Positions 26,880 through 35,795 of a DNA stretch of 64,000 bases are shown here, one piece after another. Below the pieces are notes generated by a model. That model saw only the letters and a program-made list of their open reading frames with translations. It was not told the origin of the DNA and did no database searches. Source of the DNA: UBA2033 sp035345875 (lineage in GTDB: Bacteria; Spirochaetota; Leptospiria; Leptospirales; Leptospiraceae); NCBI GenBank assembly GCA_035345875.1, contig DAORDH010000014.1, forward strand, positions 67,955 to 131,954. The letters are read 5' to 3'. The translations under genes were made by a program, and so were the position numbers. The first letter of the stretch is position 1; each line of letters starts with the position of its first letter.

Positions 26880-28727
26880 TTAATCCTTGAAGGGGATACC
26901 AACGATTTGCCGCAACTCCTTTAAGTCTTTAGGTGCGTTGCTATCGTCTATCTTACCCAAGACTGCATACATTTGTTGCGGCTTTGATTTTCCTCTGATT
27001 TCTACCGGAGCCATAGCGACAACTTTGTATTTTCCTTGCACTTCCTTGTAAGAATCTTCCGAAATCAATATATCTGTTCCAAACTCTTTGTTCATATATT
27101 CAATTCTAGATGCAAGGTTCACTGCATCTCCGATTACAGTGTATTCTAATTTTTTAGGAGAGCCAATTTGACCTGCAACGACCTCTCCAGTATTGACTCC
27201 ACAACCAAAACGAAACTTAGGTCTATCCCCATGTGATTTGTCTTTGTTAAATTGAATTAGAGCCTCTCGCATCATAAGAGCAGCGTCTATTGCATTTCCT
27301 GTATCGTTGCCGTCCGTGTAAAGAGCCCCCCAATGTGCCATGATAGCATCACCAATGAATTTATCTACAATTCCATTTGTTTTATAAATGCATTCCACCA
27401 TTTCAGTGAAATACTGATTCAAAAAAACAACCACTTCTTCTGCTTGCATTTTTTCAGACATACCTGTAAAATTTCGCAAATCAGAAAAGAAGATCGCGCA
27501 GTTTCTCTTCACTCCGCCTAACTGTAATTCGCCGTGGAGAGCTTTCTCTGCGATTTCACGATTTACGAACTTACCAAAGGTATTTTTTATATTTTCTCTT
27601 TCCTGGAGTCCCTTTGCCATTCGAATAAATGATTTTGTAAGAAGCCCTACTTCATCTCTTGTTGTGGGTGTGATTTCTACCTTGTAAATTCCTTCTTCTA
27701 TTTGTTTGCTTGCTCCCACCAAATCAGTAAGAGGAACCGTTAGTGTATTTGCAAAAAGATAAACTACAATGAAACTAAGGGTTAAAATAATAATCGTAAT
27801 CACTATATTTCTTCTTTGGATTTGATAGATCGCTTCAAAAACTTTGTCTGACTCTACGGCAGATACGATTCCTAAACCACTAAAATCTAAAAGCTGGAAA
27901 GAACCTAGATACTCTTCTCCATTGTAAAAATATTTTTGAGATCCATTGTCGACATTACTCGAAAGCATTTTCTTAACAATTGGAACTTCTGCTTTGTTTT
28001 CCTGGGCAACTGTTTTTGTATCTTCTGAATGAGCGATTACTTCTCCTTTTTGATTGATCATAAATACATCAAACAAATCAGTTTGAAGTGCCGATTTAAA
28101 AGCGCCCATTATTTCTGTTGGTTCTAGATACAATAGGATAACCTGATCTGGATTTGTTTCGGAAGGAACGACAAGCGCTAGAACTGGAAAGTTAAATTTA
28201 GAAGAGGCATTGATAACAGAAGTTGTTCCCTTAAATGCAGCAGAAATTCCATCCTTTACAACTTCATGGATAATTGGCATTAGACTCTTCTCTATTTTAT
28301 TCTCTGAAAACACTTTCTCTTGCATAAATTCATTTTCAAATTTGAAAGAATCATTTTCTGTTTTTTGAATAATTCCGAGAAAAATAAATTTTGGATTTTT
28401 TGTAAAAAAGTGATTTGTTTTCTCTAAAATTTCTTTTTCGGAAATATTTTTTTGGATGAGGGAAGAATGAAAAGCTTGTGCTCTATAATTTGTATTTTTC
28501 AAATTGGATTCAACTTGAATACCGGCAAGTCTAGCTAAGCTTAGATTGTATTCTTGGATTAAGACCTCGCTATTGCTTTTATAAAATATAGTCACAAGCG
28601 AGATGATTGCGGAGAGACCTAAAATAATAATGAGTGATACTATTAAAATTAATTTGTATCGAATAGAAAACTGTATAGACTTTGATTCAAGAGCAGTGAG
28701 CCTAGTAGTCGTATGTATATCTTGCAT
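26880..28727 (-). CDS. Class III adenylate/guanylate cyclase with sensor and HAMP domains
   Basis: About 615 residues from the ATG at 28727; a TTG at 28769 would add 14. Order: transmembrane helix (about 25-50), extracytoplasmic sensor region, second helix (about 305-325), HAMP domain, and a cyclase domain with FFSDLRNFTGMSE, GIVDKFIGDAIMAHWG and VIGDAVNLASRIEYM. The two metal aspartates and the Asn/Arg pair are present. The substrate-specifying Lys is present and the usual Asp is replaced by Thr, common in bacterial adenylate cyclases. The FecR-like gene starts two bases downstream. Confidence 0.87.
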   Translation of the reverse strand: MQDIHTTTRLTALESKSIQFSIRYKLILIVSLIIILGLSAIISLVTIFYKSNSEVLIQEYNLSLARLAGIQVESNLKNTNYRAQAFHSSLIQKNISEKEILEKTNHFFTKNPKFIFLGIIQKTENDSFKFENEFMQEKVFSENKIEKSLMPIIHEVVKDGISAAFKGTTSVINASSKFNFPVLALVVPSETNPDQVILLYLEPTEIMGAFKSALQTDLFDVFMINQKGEVIAHSEDTKTVAQENKAEVPIVKKMLSSNVDNGSQKYFYNGEEYLGSFQLLDFSGLGIVSAVESDKVFEAIYQIQRRNIVITIIILTLSFIVVYLFANTLTVPLTDLVGASKQIEEGIYKVEITPTTRDEVGLLTKSFIRMAKGLQERENIKNTFGKFVNREIAEKALHGELQLGGVKRNCAIFFSDLRNFTGMSEKMQAEEVVVFLNQYFTEMVECIYKTNGIVDKFIGDAIMAHWGALYTDGNDTGNAIDAALMMREALIQFNKDKSHGDRPKFRFGCGVNTGEVVAGQIGSPKKLEYTVIGDAVNLASRIEYMNKEFGTDILISEDSYKEVQGKYKVVAMAPVEIRGKSKPQQMYAVLGKIDDSNAPKDLKELRQIVGIPFKD

Positions 28728-28788
28728 TAGATTGATTAAGGTATATTGAGAATTATCACTTGCAAGCAAAAAAACAAAGCCTTTAGCA

Positions 28789-30009
28789 TTAGGGCCTCAA
28801 GTCTTCTACAATTTTATTCCGCAAATCAAGATAGAAATCTCTTCCTTCTCTTTTTTGTTTCCGATTTGATGCGAGTGGTCGGAAAGGTTTTTGAAAAATT
28901 TCAGAAAAAGATTCAAAGGTCACATTCACTTCATTGTTTTCTAATTTTTTTATTCGAGTAGTGAAATTAGCTCCTTCTGAATCACCTGTTCGTATCAATA
29001 AATCAAAAAAATCAGCCATATAAGACTCAATATCTTGGGGTATAAAAATATTTATAAGTCCAGGTGGAAGAAGATAAAATAATCGCCCACTTACTTTGTA
29101 TTTTGGATAGATTGGAAATTTACCGGTAAGAATTTCTTCTGTCTCTGATGATTTTATATGGATATGATATTCTAAATTTTGCACTTGGATTCTTAGACCA
29201 AAAAAATTCAGATCAATTTCAAAGTAGAGAGTTAAATTTTCGAGATTGTGCAATTGACCTTTTTTTAAATGTAGAATTTTGGCGAAAATTGTTTTACCTT
29301 CTGAATAAATCTCTCCTATTTTTTCTGATTTAGAAAAAACTTTCATTTTAAATTTTAGTTTACTCAAAGTATCAGAAAGGGAATTATAAAAAGTTTTGTA
29401 TTTAACTTTCATTCTTTCGTCTAACGCGAAGGAAAGAGTTGCACTTCCCGTATTTAGTTCACTTTGACATTTAAATTCAGAACATAAAAATTGATATACC
29501 ACAGAACGATCTAGTATTGTAAGTTGCTCTTCATCATTGACAGATTCGGAAAATACTTCTAACCAATGAAAAAAGTCTTTCATAGTATAGGTAGGATAAC
29601 GAAAATTTGTTTTACGTTTTATTTTATACGTTGGGCGTTCTTTAAATTCAGATTTAATGTATTCCACTTTGGTAAAATATACATCTTGTTCTGTTGGATT
29701 TTCTTTGTCGTCAATCTTAGGTATCAGGGAATTGTTTTGCTTGGTAACATAGCCGGATAGATATAGTTTGTTATCTTTCTTGGTGAGAAGTTTTTCTTCT
29801 TCTGGCTTTAAAGATCCAAAGAGAATTGGGTAAAGATCTGTATCTGCATATCGATCAATGAGCAACTGTTGATTTGAAAAGAAATTATCCCAGAAACTGC
29901 TATGTGTGGAGTTTTTCACAAAACAAGCCTCAAAGGAGTAAATGATCATTAGCCACAAAAGGATTTTTTGTAATCGAGTAGACGTTAAAAGGGATTGAGA
30001 TGTTTTCAT
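28789..30009 (-). CDS. Probable lipoprotein of unknown function
   Basis: From the ATG at 30009 the product is about 406 residues. MKTSQSLLTSTRLQKILL then WLMIIYSFEAC gives a signal peptide with a loose spirochaetal lipobox (FEAC). An upstream ATG at 30024 lacks a ribosome-binding site. The body has alternating beta strands and no motif I know. It stands ahead of the adenylate cyclase by about 60 bases and may feed or share its transcript. Confidence 0.68.
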   Translation of the reverse strand: MKTSQSLLTSTRLQKILLWLMIIYSFEACFVKNSTHSSFWDNFFSNQQLLIDRYADTDLYPILFGSLKPEEEKLLTKKDNKLYLSGYVTKQNNSLIPKIDDKENPTEQDVYFTKVEYIKSEFKERPTYKIKRKTNFRYPTYTMKDFFHWLEVFSESVNDEEQLTILDRSVVYQFLCSEFKCQSELNTGSATLSFALDERMKVKYKTFYNSLSDTLSKLKFKMKVFSKSEKIGEIYSEGKTIFAKILHLKKGQLHNLENLTLYFEIDLNFFGLRIQVQNLEYHIHIKSSETEEILTGKFPIYPKYKVSGRLFYLLPPGLINIFIPQDIESYMADFFDLLIRTGDSEGANFTTRIKKLENNEVNVTFESFSEIFQKPFRPLASNRKQKREGRDFYLDLRNKIVEDLRP

Positions 30010-30093
30010 AATTGTAGATTCCATTTTGAGTTAGAGAATAATTGATTTTATACATAATTTGACAAATTTTAAGAACCAAAGAAAATCGTCTCT

Positions 30094-31431
30094 TCATTCA
30101 TATCTTTTTAGAAAGATTGCTGATTCCAAATGAGGAGTCTGTGGATAAGGATCAGTGATGATTCCAGATAAAATTTTAAACTTTTGGGAAAGAATTTTAA
30201 GATCTTCCAGTTGAGAATAGGGATTACAAGATACGTAAATGATTTCTTGAACGGATGAGTTTAATATAAATTCGCAAAGCTTGATTCCAATTCCATTTCT
30301 AGGAGGATCTAAAATCAAAACTGAATCTTCGAGTTTAGAGTCAGAGAAGACATCTTTAAATTGAATTAAATCTTTTTTCTTATAAAGAATTTCTTTTTCT
30401 GGATAGATTCGATTTAAATTCTCTCTTGCTGTTTGGATTGAACTTTCTACCCAATCATAACCAACCAATTTAGAAAACTTTTCACCGAATAAAATTCCGA
30501 AAAAACCATTCCCACAAAATAAATCTATGAGTGTAGGTCGTTTGATTGCGTCTATTTTCGTTTCAATAAAGCGGATAATAGGCATAAACCCCTGTGGATT
30601 CGGTTGAAAGAAAGAATTAAATGGAACTTGAATTGTTTTTGGGAAAAAGGTTTCTTCGTAATAAGATTTTCCTCTCAGGATTTTAAATTTTCCCTCAGCG
30701 GAAACTTCAGATTGTTTTCGATTGAAGCAAAAAATAATATTATTCGAAGAGGAAAATTTTAAAATATCCTCTGCAAATTTAGATTCTAATTCTGTTTCTT
30801 GAAACTCATCTGTAAAAGTAAAAATGGTAATTGTATCTGTTAAATCCACACTCGTTCTAAGAGTAAGATATTTTAAATAACCTTCTCCTGTTTTTCTGTT
30901 GAAAGCTAGATTGGGATACTCCTCAAAGATGAGACCTCTTAGTTGTTCTAGTTCTTCATTTGCCCAATCGGATTGGAGAGAACAGTGGCTAACATCGATT
31001 ATCCTTCTGAAATTTTCTGCTTGTCGAAGACCGATGAAGTTTGGAAATACTGCGAAATCCATTCGATTGCGATACTGATATTTAAGATCTGCTTCTATCA
31101 ACTCTAAATCTAGATTATACTCTTTTTTAAATTGATTGAGTATTGGATTTGTCTTAATTTGTATTTGAGTCGAGTAGTCTAGGTGTTGACCACTGCACCC
31201 ACCGCAATCTCCGAAATGTTTGCATTTTGGGTTATAGGGTTTGTTTCTTATAACAGAGTGGATCTTCGCGTATTTATTTTTTCCTCTGCCCCGTGCTTCA
31301 TAGGATACTTCATCTCCAATATTTGTATATCTAAAACTAAGATTAGTATTATCCCCAATTCCCTGAAGTTGAGAATTGAGGCTAATAATCTTTGTCTGAG
31401 ATAACTCAATGGATTCAGTGAGTTCTTGCAT
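30094..31431 (-). CDS. TrmA/RlmD-family RNA 5-methyluridine methyltransferase
   Basis: A 445-residue protein with a TRAM-like N-terminal region, the iron-sulphur cysteine set CKHFGDCGGC (Cys70, 76, 79 plus Cys in SHCSLQ), an SAM fold with LIDLFCGNGFFGILF, and ILDPPRNGIG and YVSCNPYSQLEDL with the catalytic cysteine. These enzymes methylate uridine in 23S rRNA or tRNA; which one is not clear. It begins five bases after the aldo-keto reductase stop. Confidence 0.88.
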   Translation of the reverse strand: MQELTESIELSQTKIISLNSQLQGIGDNTNLSFRYTNIGDEVSYEARGRGKNKYAKIHSVIRNKPYNPKCKHFGDCGGCSGQHLDYSTQIQIKTNPILNQFKKEYNLDLELIEADLKYQYRNRMDFAVFPNFIGLRQAENFRRIIDVSHCSLQSDWANEELEQLRGLIFEEYPNLAFNRKTGEGYLKYLTLRTSVDLTDTITIFTFTDEFQETELESKFAEDILKFSSSNNIIFCFNRKQSEVSAEGKFKILRGKSYYEETFFPKTIQVPFNSFFQPNPQGFMPIIRFIETKIDAIKRPTLIDLFCGNGFFGILFGEKFSKLVGYDWVESSIQTARENLNRIYPEKEILYKKKDLIQFKDVFSDSKLEDSVLILDPPRNGIGIKLCEFILNSSVQEIIYVSCNPYSQLEDLKILSQKFKILSGIITDPYPQTPHLESAIFLKRYE

Positions 31432-31436
31432 TTATA

Positions 31437-32453
31437 TCAACCCATTGGGTATGGAATGTTTTTGGAAACCTCGTTGATCTTATTTAAAATTTCCTGTGAC
31501 AATACTACATCTGTTGCTTTTAGAGATTCAGTTAATTGTTCTACTGTATTAGCTCCTATAAGTGTGGAAGCAACAAAGTCATGTTGTTTGCTCCAAGCAA
31601 CAGCCATTGTTACAAGGCTCATATTTGCTTCTTTCGCAATTTTTAAAAATTCATCTGTTGCTTTCAAAGTAAAATCATTTAGGAATCGATTTGACATTTT
31701 CTTTTGTCTATCGCCTAACTTTGCATAACGTGTAAAGCGAGCATTATCAGGAACCTTTCCACCATTGTATTTTCCTGATAAAACTCCACCTGCCAATGGA
31801 GAATACGGTAGTAAGCTGATATTCTCTTTCTTACAAACCTCAGAGAGAGCATCTTCAAAGCGACGATTTAACATACTGAAATTATTTTGAATGCTTTCAT
31901 ATCGAATGAGTCTATTTTTTTCTGATGCCCAGAGACTTTTCATAAGTCCCCATGGAGTTTCGTTGCTACATCCCACATAACGCACTTTTCCACTTGCGAC
32001 TAATTCTGAGAGTGCATACATCGTTTCTTCATACATCATGTCTGGATCAGGCCAATGTGTTTGATACAAATCAACATAATCTGTGCCAAGTCTACGTAAA
32101 CTTCCCTCGATAGCGCGAATTATATGGTGACGGTCTAATGCTGTTTTGCCGTTACGAACAGGAGGTGAGAACCATCCATGACCCGGACCACAAACTTTTG
32201 TTGCTATTAAAACGGAATCTCTTGGTTTTGTCTTTAACCACTTTCCAACAATTTCTTCTGTGCGATGCACCCATTTATCTTCTGGTGGAACAGGATAAAT
32301 TTCAGCAGTATCATAAAAATCAATTCCAGAATCATATGCTTTATCTAAAATTTTAAAGCTTGTCGGTTCATCACAACTAGAACCAAAAGTCATTGTTCCC
32401 ATTCCAATTTCAGAAACTACCATTCCAGATTTACCAAGTCTTCTTTTTTTCAT
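31437..32453 (-). CDS. Aldo/keto reductase
   Basis: A 338-residue TIM-barrel oxidoreductase. YDTAEIYP holds the catalytic Asp and Tyr, IATKV the Lys and YQTHWPDP the His of the AKR tetrad; CSNETPWG and SPLAGGVLSGKY complete the NADPH-binding pattern. It resembles the Tas/YajO subgroup with multiple possible substrates. It is packed nine bases after the PP2C gene in the same operon. Confidence 0.9.
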   Translation of the reverse strand: MKKRRLGKSGMVVSEIGMGTMTFGSSCDEPTSFKILDKAYDSGIDFYDTAEIYPVPPEDKWVHRTEEIVGKWLKTKPRDSVLIATKVCGPGHGWFSPPVRNGKTALDRHHIIRAIEGSLRRLGTDYVDLYQTHWPDPDMMYEETMYALSELVASGKVRYVGCSNETPWGLMKSLWASEKNRLIRYESIQNNFSMLNRRFEDALSEVCKKENISLLPYSPLAGGVLSGKYNGGKVPDNARFTRYAKLGDRQKKMSNRFLNDFTLKATDEFLKIAKEANMSLVTMAVAWSKQHDFVASTLIGANTVEQLTESLKATDVVLSQEILNKINEVSKNIPYPMG

Positions 32454-32462
32454 AAAATTCCT

Positions 32463-33893
32463 TTAGTCTGCATCTATAATTAGTAATGTAATATCATCTT
32501 CTACTGTTTTGCCTTCTGAAAAATTCCAGAGCTTTTCAAGTATATAGCTACAACTCTCATTTCCTTTTAGGTTTTTCGTTTCACTGAAGATTTGAAAGAG
32601 TCTCTCTTCCCCTAAAATCTCTCCATTATAATTCTTCATTTCAAGAAGTCCATCTGTGTAGAAAATAAATCTATCACCTTGATAATAATCTATTGAATAT
32701 TCTTCAATTCGAATATTTTGAAAAACGCCCAACATTTGGCCTTTTACTTTCAATGTGATAGAATCCATATCTTTTCGAATAATATAAGGTGAAAAATGTC
32801 CGGCAGAAGCATAATGAAAAACACCACGTTTGTTTGTGTCAGGAGTTTCCATTTCGAGATTTCCATGTCGCACTTTTGTTTCAAAGACTCCTAGAAATGC
32901 TGTTAAAAAATTTCCAGCTGTATTTTCTACCATCTGTAAATTCAATCTTTCTAAAATAGCAGAAGGTGTTTTAAATTGCTCAAAATTATTTTGCCAGCTA
33001 ATCTTTGCCATCGATGCTATAAAAGCTGCAGGGACTCCATGTCCAGATACATCTGCAATTAATACTCCGATTCTATCTAATGGGATTTCATCTGGATTTG
33101 GAAAAACTTGTATATCATAAAAGTCCCCGCCGACACTTTCCATAGGGATATAACTAGCATAGAATTTTAAACCTACGTTAGACGGAAAACTTTTTGGTAA
33201 TAGATTCCTTTGTATCTTTCTAGCTCGTTTAAGCTCTTCATCCATAGCTTTCTGTCTTGCAATCAATTCGTGCTTTAACTCTTTCTCTTCTAGAAGAGTA
33301 GTTGTTAATCGCTCAACAAAGATTTCATTCATTGTGTTCATTACAATTAGAGATTGTTTTTCAATTAATGCGCTTGCTTTTCTTTTGAATTCATCATCTC
33401 CATCTTTTAAGACGGCTGCGATCATTTCTGTTCGGATATGTTTTTCTTGAAGGTTAAAATTACCAATATAATCGGGTGTTTCTACTAATCTAGATACGAC
33501 ATGCTCTATAGCTGTTCTGAGTTTTTTATCCATTTCAAAATTAGTAGAGTATAGAAAGCTCTCTATACGATATCGATAAGTAAGAATTAAATTTTTTGCA
33601 GTTACATTCTCAAATTCGCCATCATCTAAATGTTCTACGTAAATCTTTTCAAAAAAAGATGGACCATGCGTAAATTCGCCAATGATTCTGATAACATCTT
33701 CCAATTGTTGAGTTAGGAATTCTTCGTAGGTATGACCATCTCTCATTCTTACGGATAACGTTTTTGGATTCTTCTTTAGTTCTCTTTGTATAACTCTTCC
33801 GTATTCTTTCATGAGTCGTTTAAAGATCATTTCTCGAAGTGTATGATCGTTTAACTCTACGTTTAGATTTTCTAAAAATTCTATATTGCTCAT
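32463..33893 (-). CDS. Cytosolic SpoIIE/RsbU-type PP2C serine phosphatase
   Basis: A 476-residue protein: an N-terminal helical sensory/regulatory region (about 1-210), a coiled linker KRARKIQRNLLPKSFP, and a complete PP2C domain with VGGDFYDIQ, IADVSGHGVPAAFIASM, FYTDGLLEMK and DDITLLIID. It should dephosphorylate an anti-anti-sigma factor. It lies between the Ste24 protease (three bases before) and the aldo-keto reductase, and an Hpt-like gene is at the head of the group. Confidence 0.88.
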   Translation of the reverse strand: MSNIEFLENLNVELNDHTLREMIFKRLMKEYGRVIQRELKKNPKTLSVRMRDGHTYEEFLTQQLEDVIRIIGEFTHGPSFFEKIYVEHLDDGEFENVTAKNLILTYRYRIESFLYSTNFEMDKKLRTAIEHVVSRLVETPDYIGNFNLQEKHIRTEMIAAVLKDGDDEFKRKASALIEKQSLIVMNTMNEIFVERLTTTLLEEKELKHELIARQKAMDEELKRARKIQRNLLPKSFPSNVGLKFYASYIPMESVGGDFYDIQVFPNPDEIPLDRIGVLIADVSGHGVPAAFIASMAKISWQNNFEQFKTPSAILERLNLQMVENTAGNFLTAFLGVFETKVRHGNLEMETPDTNKRGVFHYASAGHFSPYIIRKDMDSITLKVKGQMLGVFQNIRIEEYSIDYYQGDRFIFYTDGLLEMKNYNGEILGEERLFQIFSETKNLKGNESCSYILEKLWNFSEGKTVEDDITLLIIDAD

Positions 33894-33896
33894 GGC

Positions 33897-35144
33897 TTAT
33901 TTTTGTGGTTGGTAATCTTCTGCCATTTTGATTCTATCAATTGTCATTGGATGAGAATAAGAATACCAAACTGTAAATGGATGAGGATTTAATCTAGATT
34001 TATTATCCCTCGCCATTTTTATCTCAGTATCAATAAATGATTTTTTATCATTTGTTAAAACTAAGGCTTCCATATCTGCTTGTGATTCCTGATAACGACT
34101 GAAAGTATTCCAGAAAGGACTTGTAATAGTGCCAAGGATAGAAACTACCAAAAATAAAATTGGCCATGTAGAGGGAGAATAAATTTCCTTTATCTTGAAT
34201 TCATTTTCTTCTTTTACTTTTTTGAAAATATAACTAAGTAATAAGCATATGAAAAACAACTCTATTGTATTACCGATGTGAAACGTTAGTTCATGATTGT
34301 ATTTCCAATGTCCTATCTCATGACCTAAAACACTAATTACTTCTTCTTCTGTATGGTTTTTTATTAATGTATCATATAGAAAAATTTTTCTATTTTCTCC
34401 CCATCCAGTAAAATAAGCATTTGTATGACCTGAATATTTGCTTTCGTTGATTACATAAACATTTTCAACAGTAATTTTGGCATGATTGCAAAGAGAAATA
34501 ATTTTAGTTCTAAGACTTCCTTCTTCAATTGGCTTATAATCATAAAAAATCGGTGTAATTAGGATTGGTGCAAGCACAGAGAACGCTAATCCTAAAACTA
34601 AGGACCCAATTGGTAATATGTATTTCCAAGTCCTTTCGAAAGTCTTTAGAATAAAGGCTGCTGCAATAGAAAGAAAGCTGCCTACGACTAGTCCGACTAA
34701 TACTGATTTGCCAGTATAGATTAACCAGTCCATAAAAGTCATATTGGAAAAACCAAATTTATGTTCTAATACGAATCCAAAGTAGTATTGAAGAGGGAGA
34801 GAAATTATAAATTCTATGGCAGTATAGGTAAGGAAGAATAGGAAAATCATTGGATAATAGCGGTTATTCGCTTTATGTAGTAGATACTCTTCTAGGCGAA
34901 TTGCTAAAGGGGAAAACACGAATATACCTGTCAGAATAAAGTTAATGAGTAAAGAAGCTATCCTTGCAAAAAATCCTCTACGTCCATATTCAATTCCTTT
35001 ATCGATATCTTCTTGTGTAAAATACTGAAGAGTCCTAGTAAGCAGTTCCTGTGAATCATCTCCAATGTAGGAAAAGATTTTCATACTTAAAGTAAAAACA
35101 ATCTGTAATAGAAAAAGTAGAATGAGAATTTTTTTTAGTTTCAT
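33897..35144 (-). CDS. M48 family CAAX-protease-like (Ste24) membrane metalloprotease
   Basis: A 415-residue protein with about seven helices and the zinc motif SVLGHEIGHWKYNH (HEIGH). An extended N-terminal region (FGFVLEHKFGFSNMTFMDWL) and the downstream QESQADMEAL segment with the third ligand match the Ste24 group rather than HtpX. Bacterial members take part in envelope protein quality control. AAAGG before the ATG supports the start; the PP2C gene begins three bases after its stop. Confidence 0.9.
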   Translation of the reverse strand: MKLKKILILLFLLQIVFTLSMKIFSYIGDDSQELLTRTLQYFTQEDIDKGIEYGRRGFFARIASLLINFILTGIFVFSPLAIRLEEYLLHKANNRYYPMIFLFFLTYTAIEFIISLPLQYYFGFVLEHKFGFSNMTFMDWLIYTGKSVLVGLVVGSFLSIAAAFILKTFERTWKYILPIGSLVLGLAFSVLAPILITPIFYDYKPIEEGSLRTKIISLCNHAKITVENVYVINESKYSGHTNAYFTGWGENRKIFLYDTLIKNHTEEEVISVLGHEIGHWKYNHELTFHIGNTIELFFICLLLSYIFKKVKEENEFKIKEIYSPSTWPILFLVVSILGTITSPFWNTFSRYQESQADMEALVLTNDKKSFIDTEIKMARDNKSRLNPHPFTVWYSYSHPMTIDRIKMAEDYQPQK

Positions 35145-35168
35145 GAGAAGCCTTTATAGCATTTAGAA

Positions 35169-35579
35169 TCAGTGAATTTGAGAAGATAAATCCTCTAATT
35201 TACTTGCTATTAGACTTTGTGTTTTTGCGAAACAATCTTTTAAAATAGCTATTGATTCTTCTTTGTCATGAAATCCATGAGCAAAATGCTCTTTCAGAAA
35301 TGTAAGATATTCATGAAATTTCTCAAGTTTTAATAAAAGAAGGGTAGCTGAAATCTTATGTCGAGTTTTTCGAAATTCGTCTAGATTTTCTGTTCTAATT
35401 TCTTCTTCTAAAGTAGCTAAATACTTTGTGTATTCCTGTTGAATTTTCTGTAGAATGAGGGAAAAGTCTTTTTTGTTTTCCCCGTATATTTCCTCTAAAC
35501 TAGAGAAATCTATTTTTATTTCAATGTTTTCATTTAAATTCATTTTTTTTAAAAGAAGGTAATTTAAGAATGATACCAT
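35169..35579 (-). CDS. Possible Hpt-like (phosphotransfer) protein
   Basis: I chose the ATG at 35579, which has AAAGGA five bases upstream; the open frame extends to 35678 without such a signal. The 136-residue all-helical product contains FRKTRHKISATLLLLKLEKF, which recalls the His-containing helix of Hpt domains (HxxKG replaced by HKIS). This identification is tentative. It heads a tight group with Ste24, PP2C, AKR and methyltransferase genes. Confidence 0.5.
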   Translation of the reverse strand: MVSFLNYLLLKKMNLNENIEIKIDFSSLEEIYGENKKDFSLILQKIQQEYTKYLATLEEEIRTENLDEFRKTRHKISATLLLLKLEKFHEYLTFLKEHFAHGFHDKEESIAILKDCFAKTQSLIASKLEDLSSQIH

Positions 35580-35795
35580 CTTCATCCTTTCCGATAGTTG
35601 GTCAATGATTAATACTAAAATAGACCTTTTTTGGTCAAAAACTAAAAAAAATGACAGTGTTGACTTTGCATAATTCATGATTTAAATTGGCTTATTCCAT
35701 TCGTCTAATATATAGATAAGGTAATATTTGATTGAAATTTAACCCAAAGGAATACGATCGACATTCTTATTCCTTGGATTACAACAAGAGAAAAA

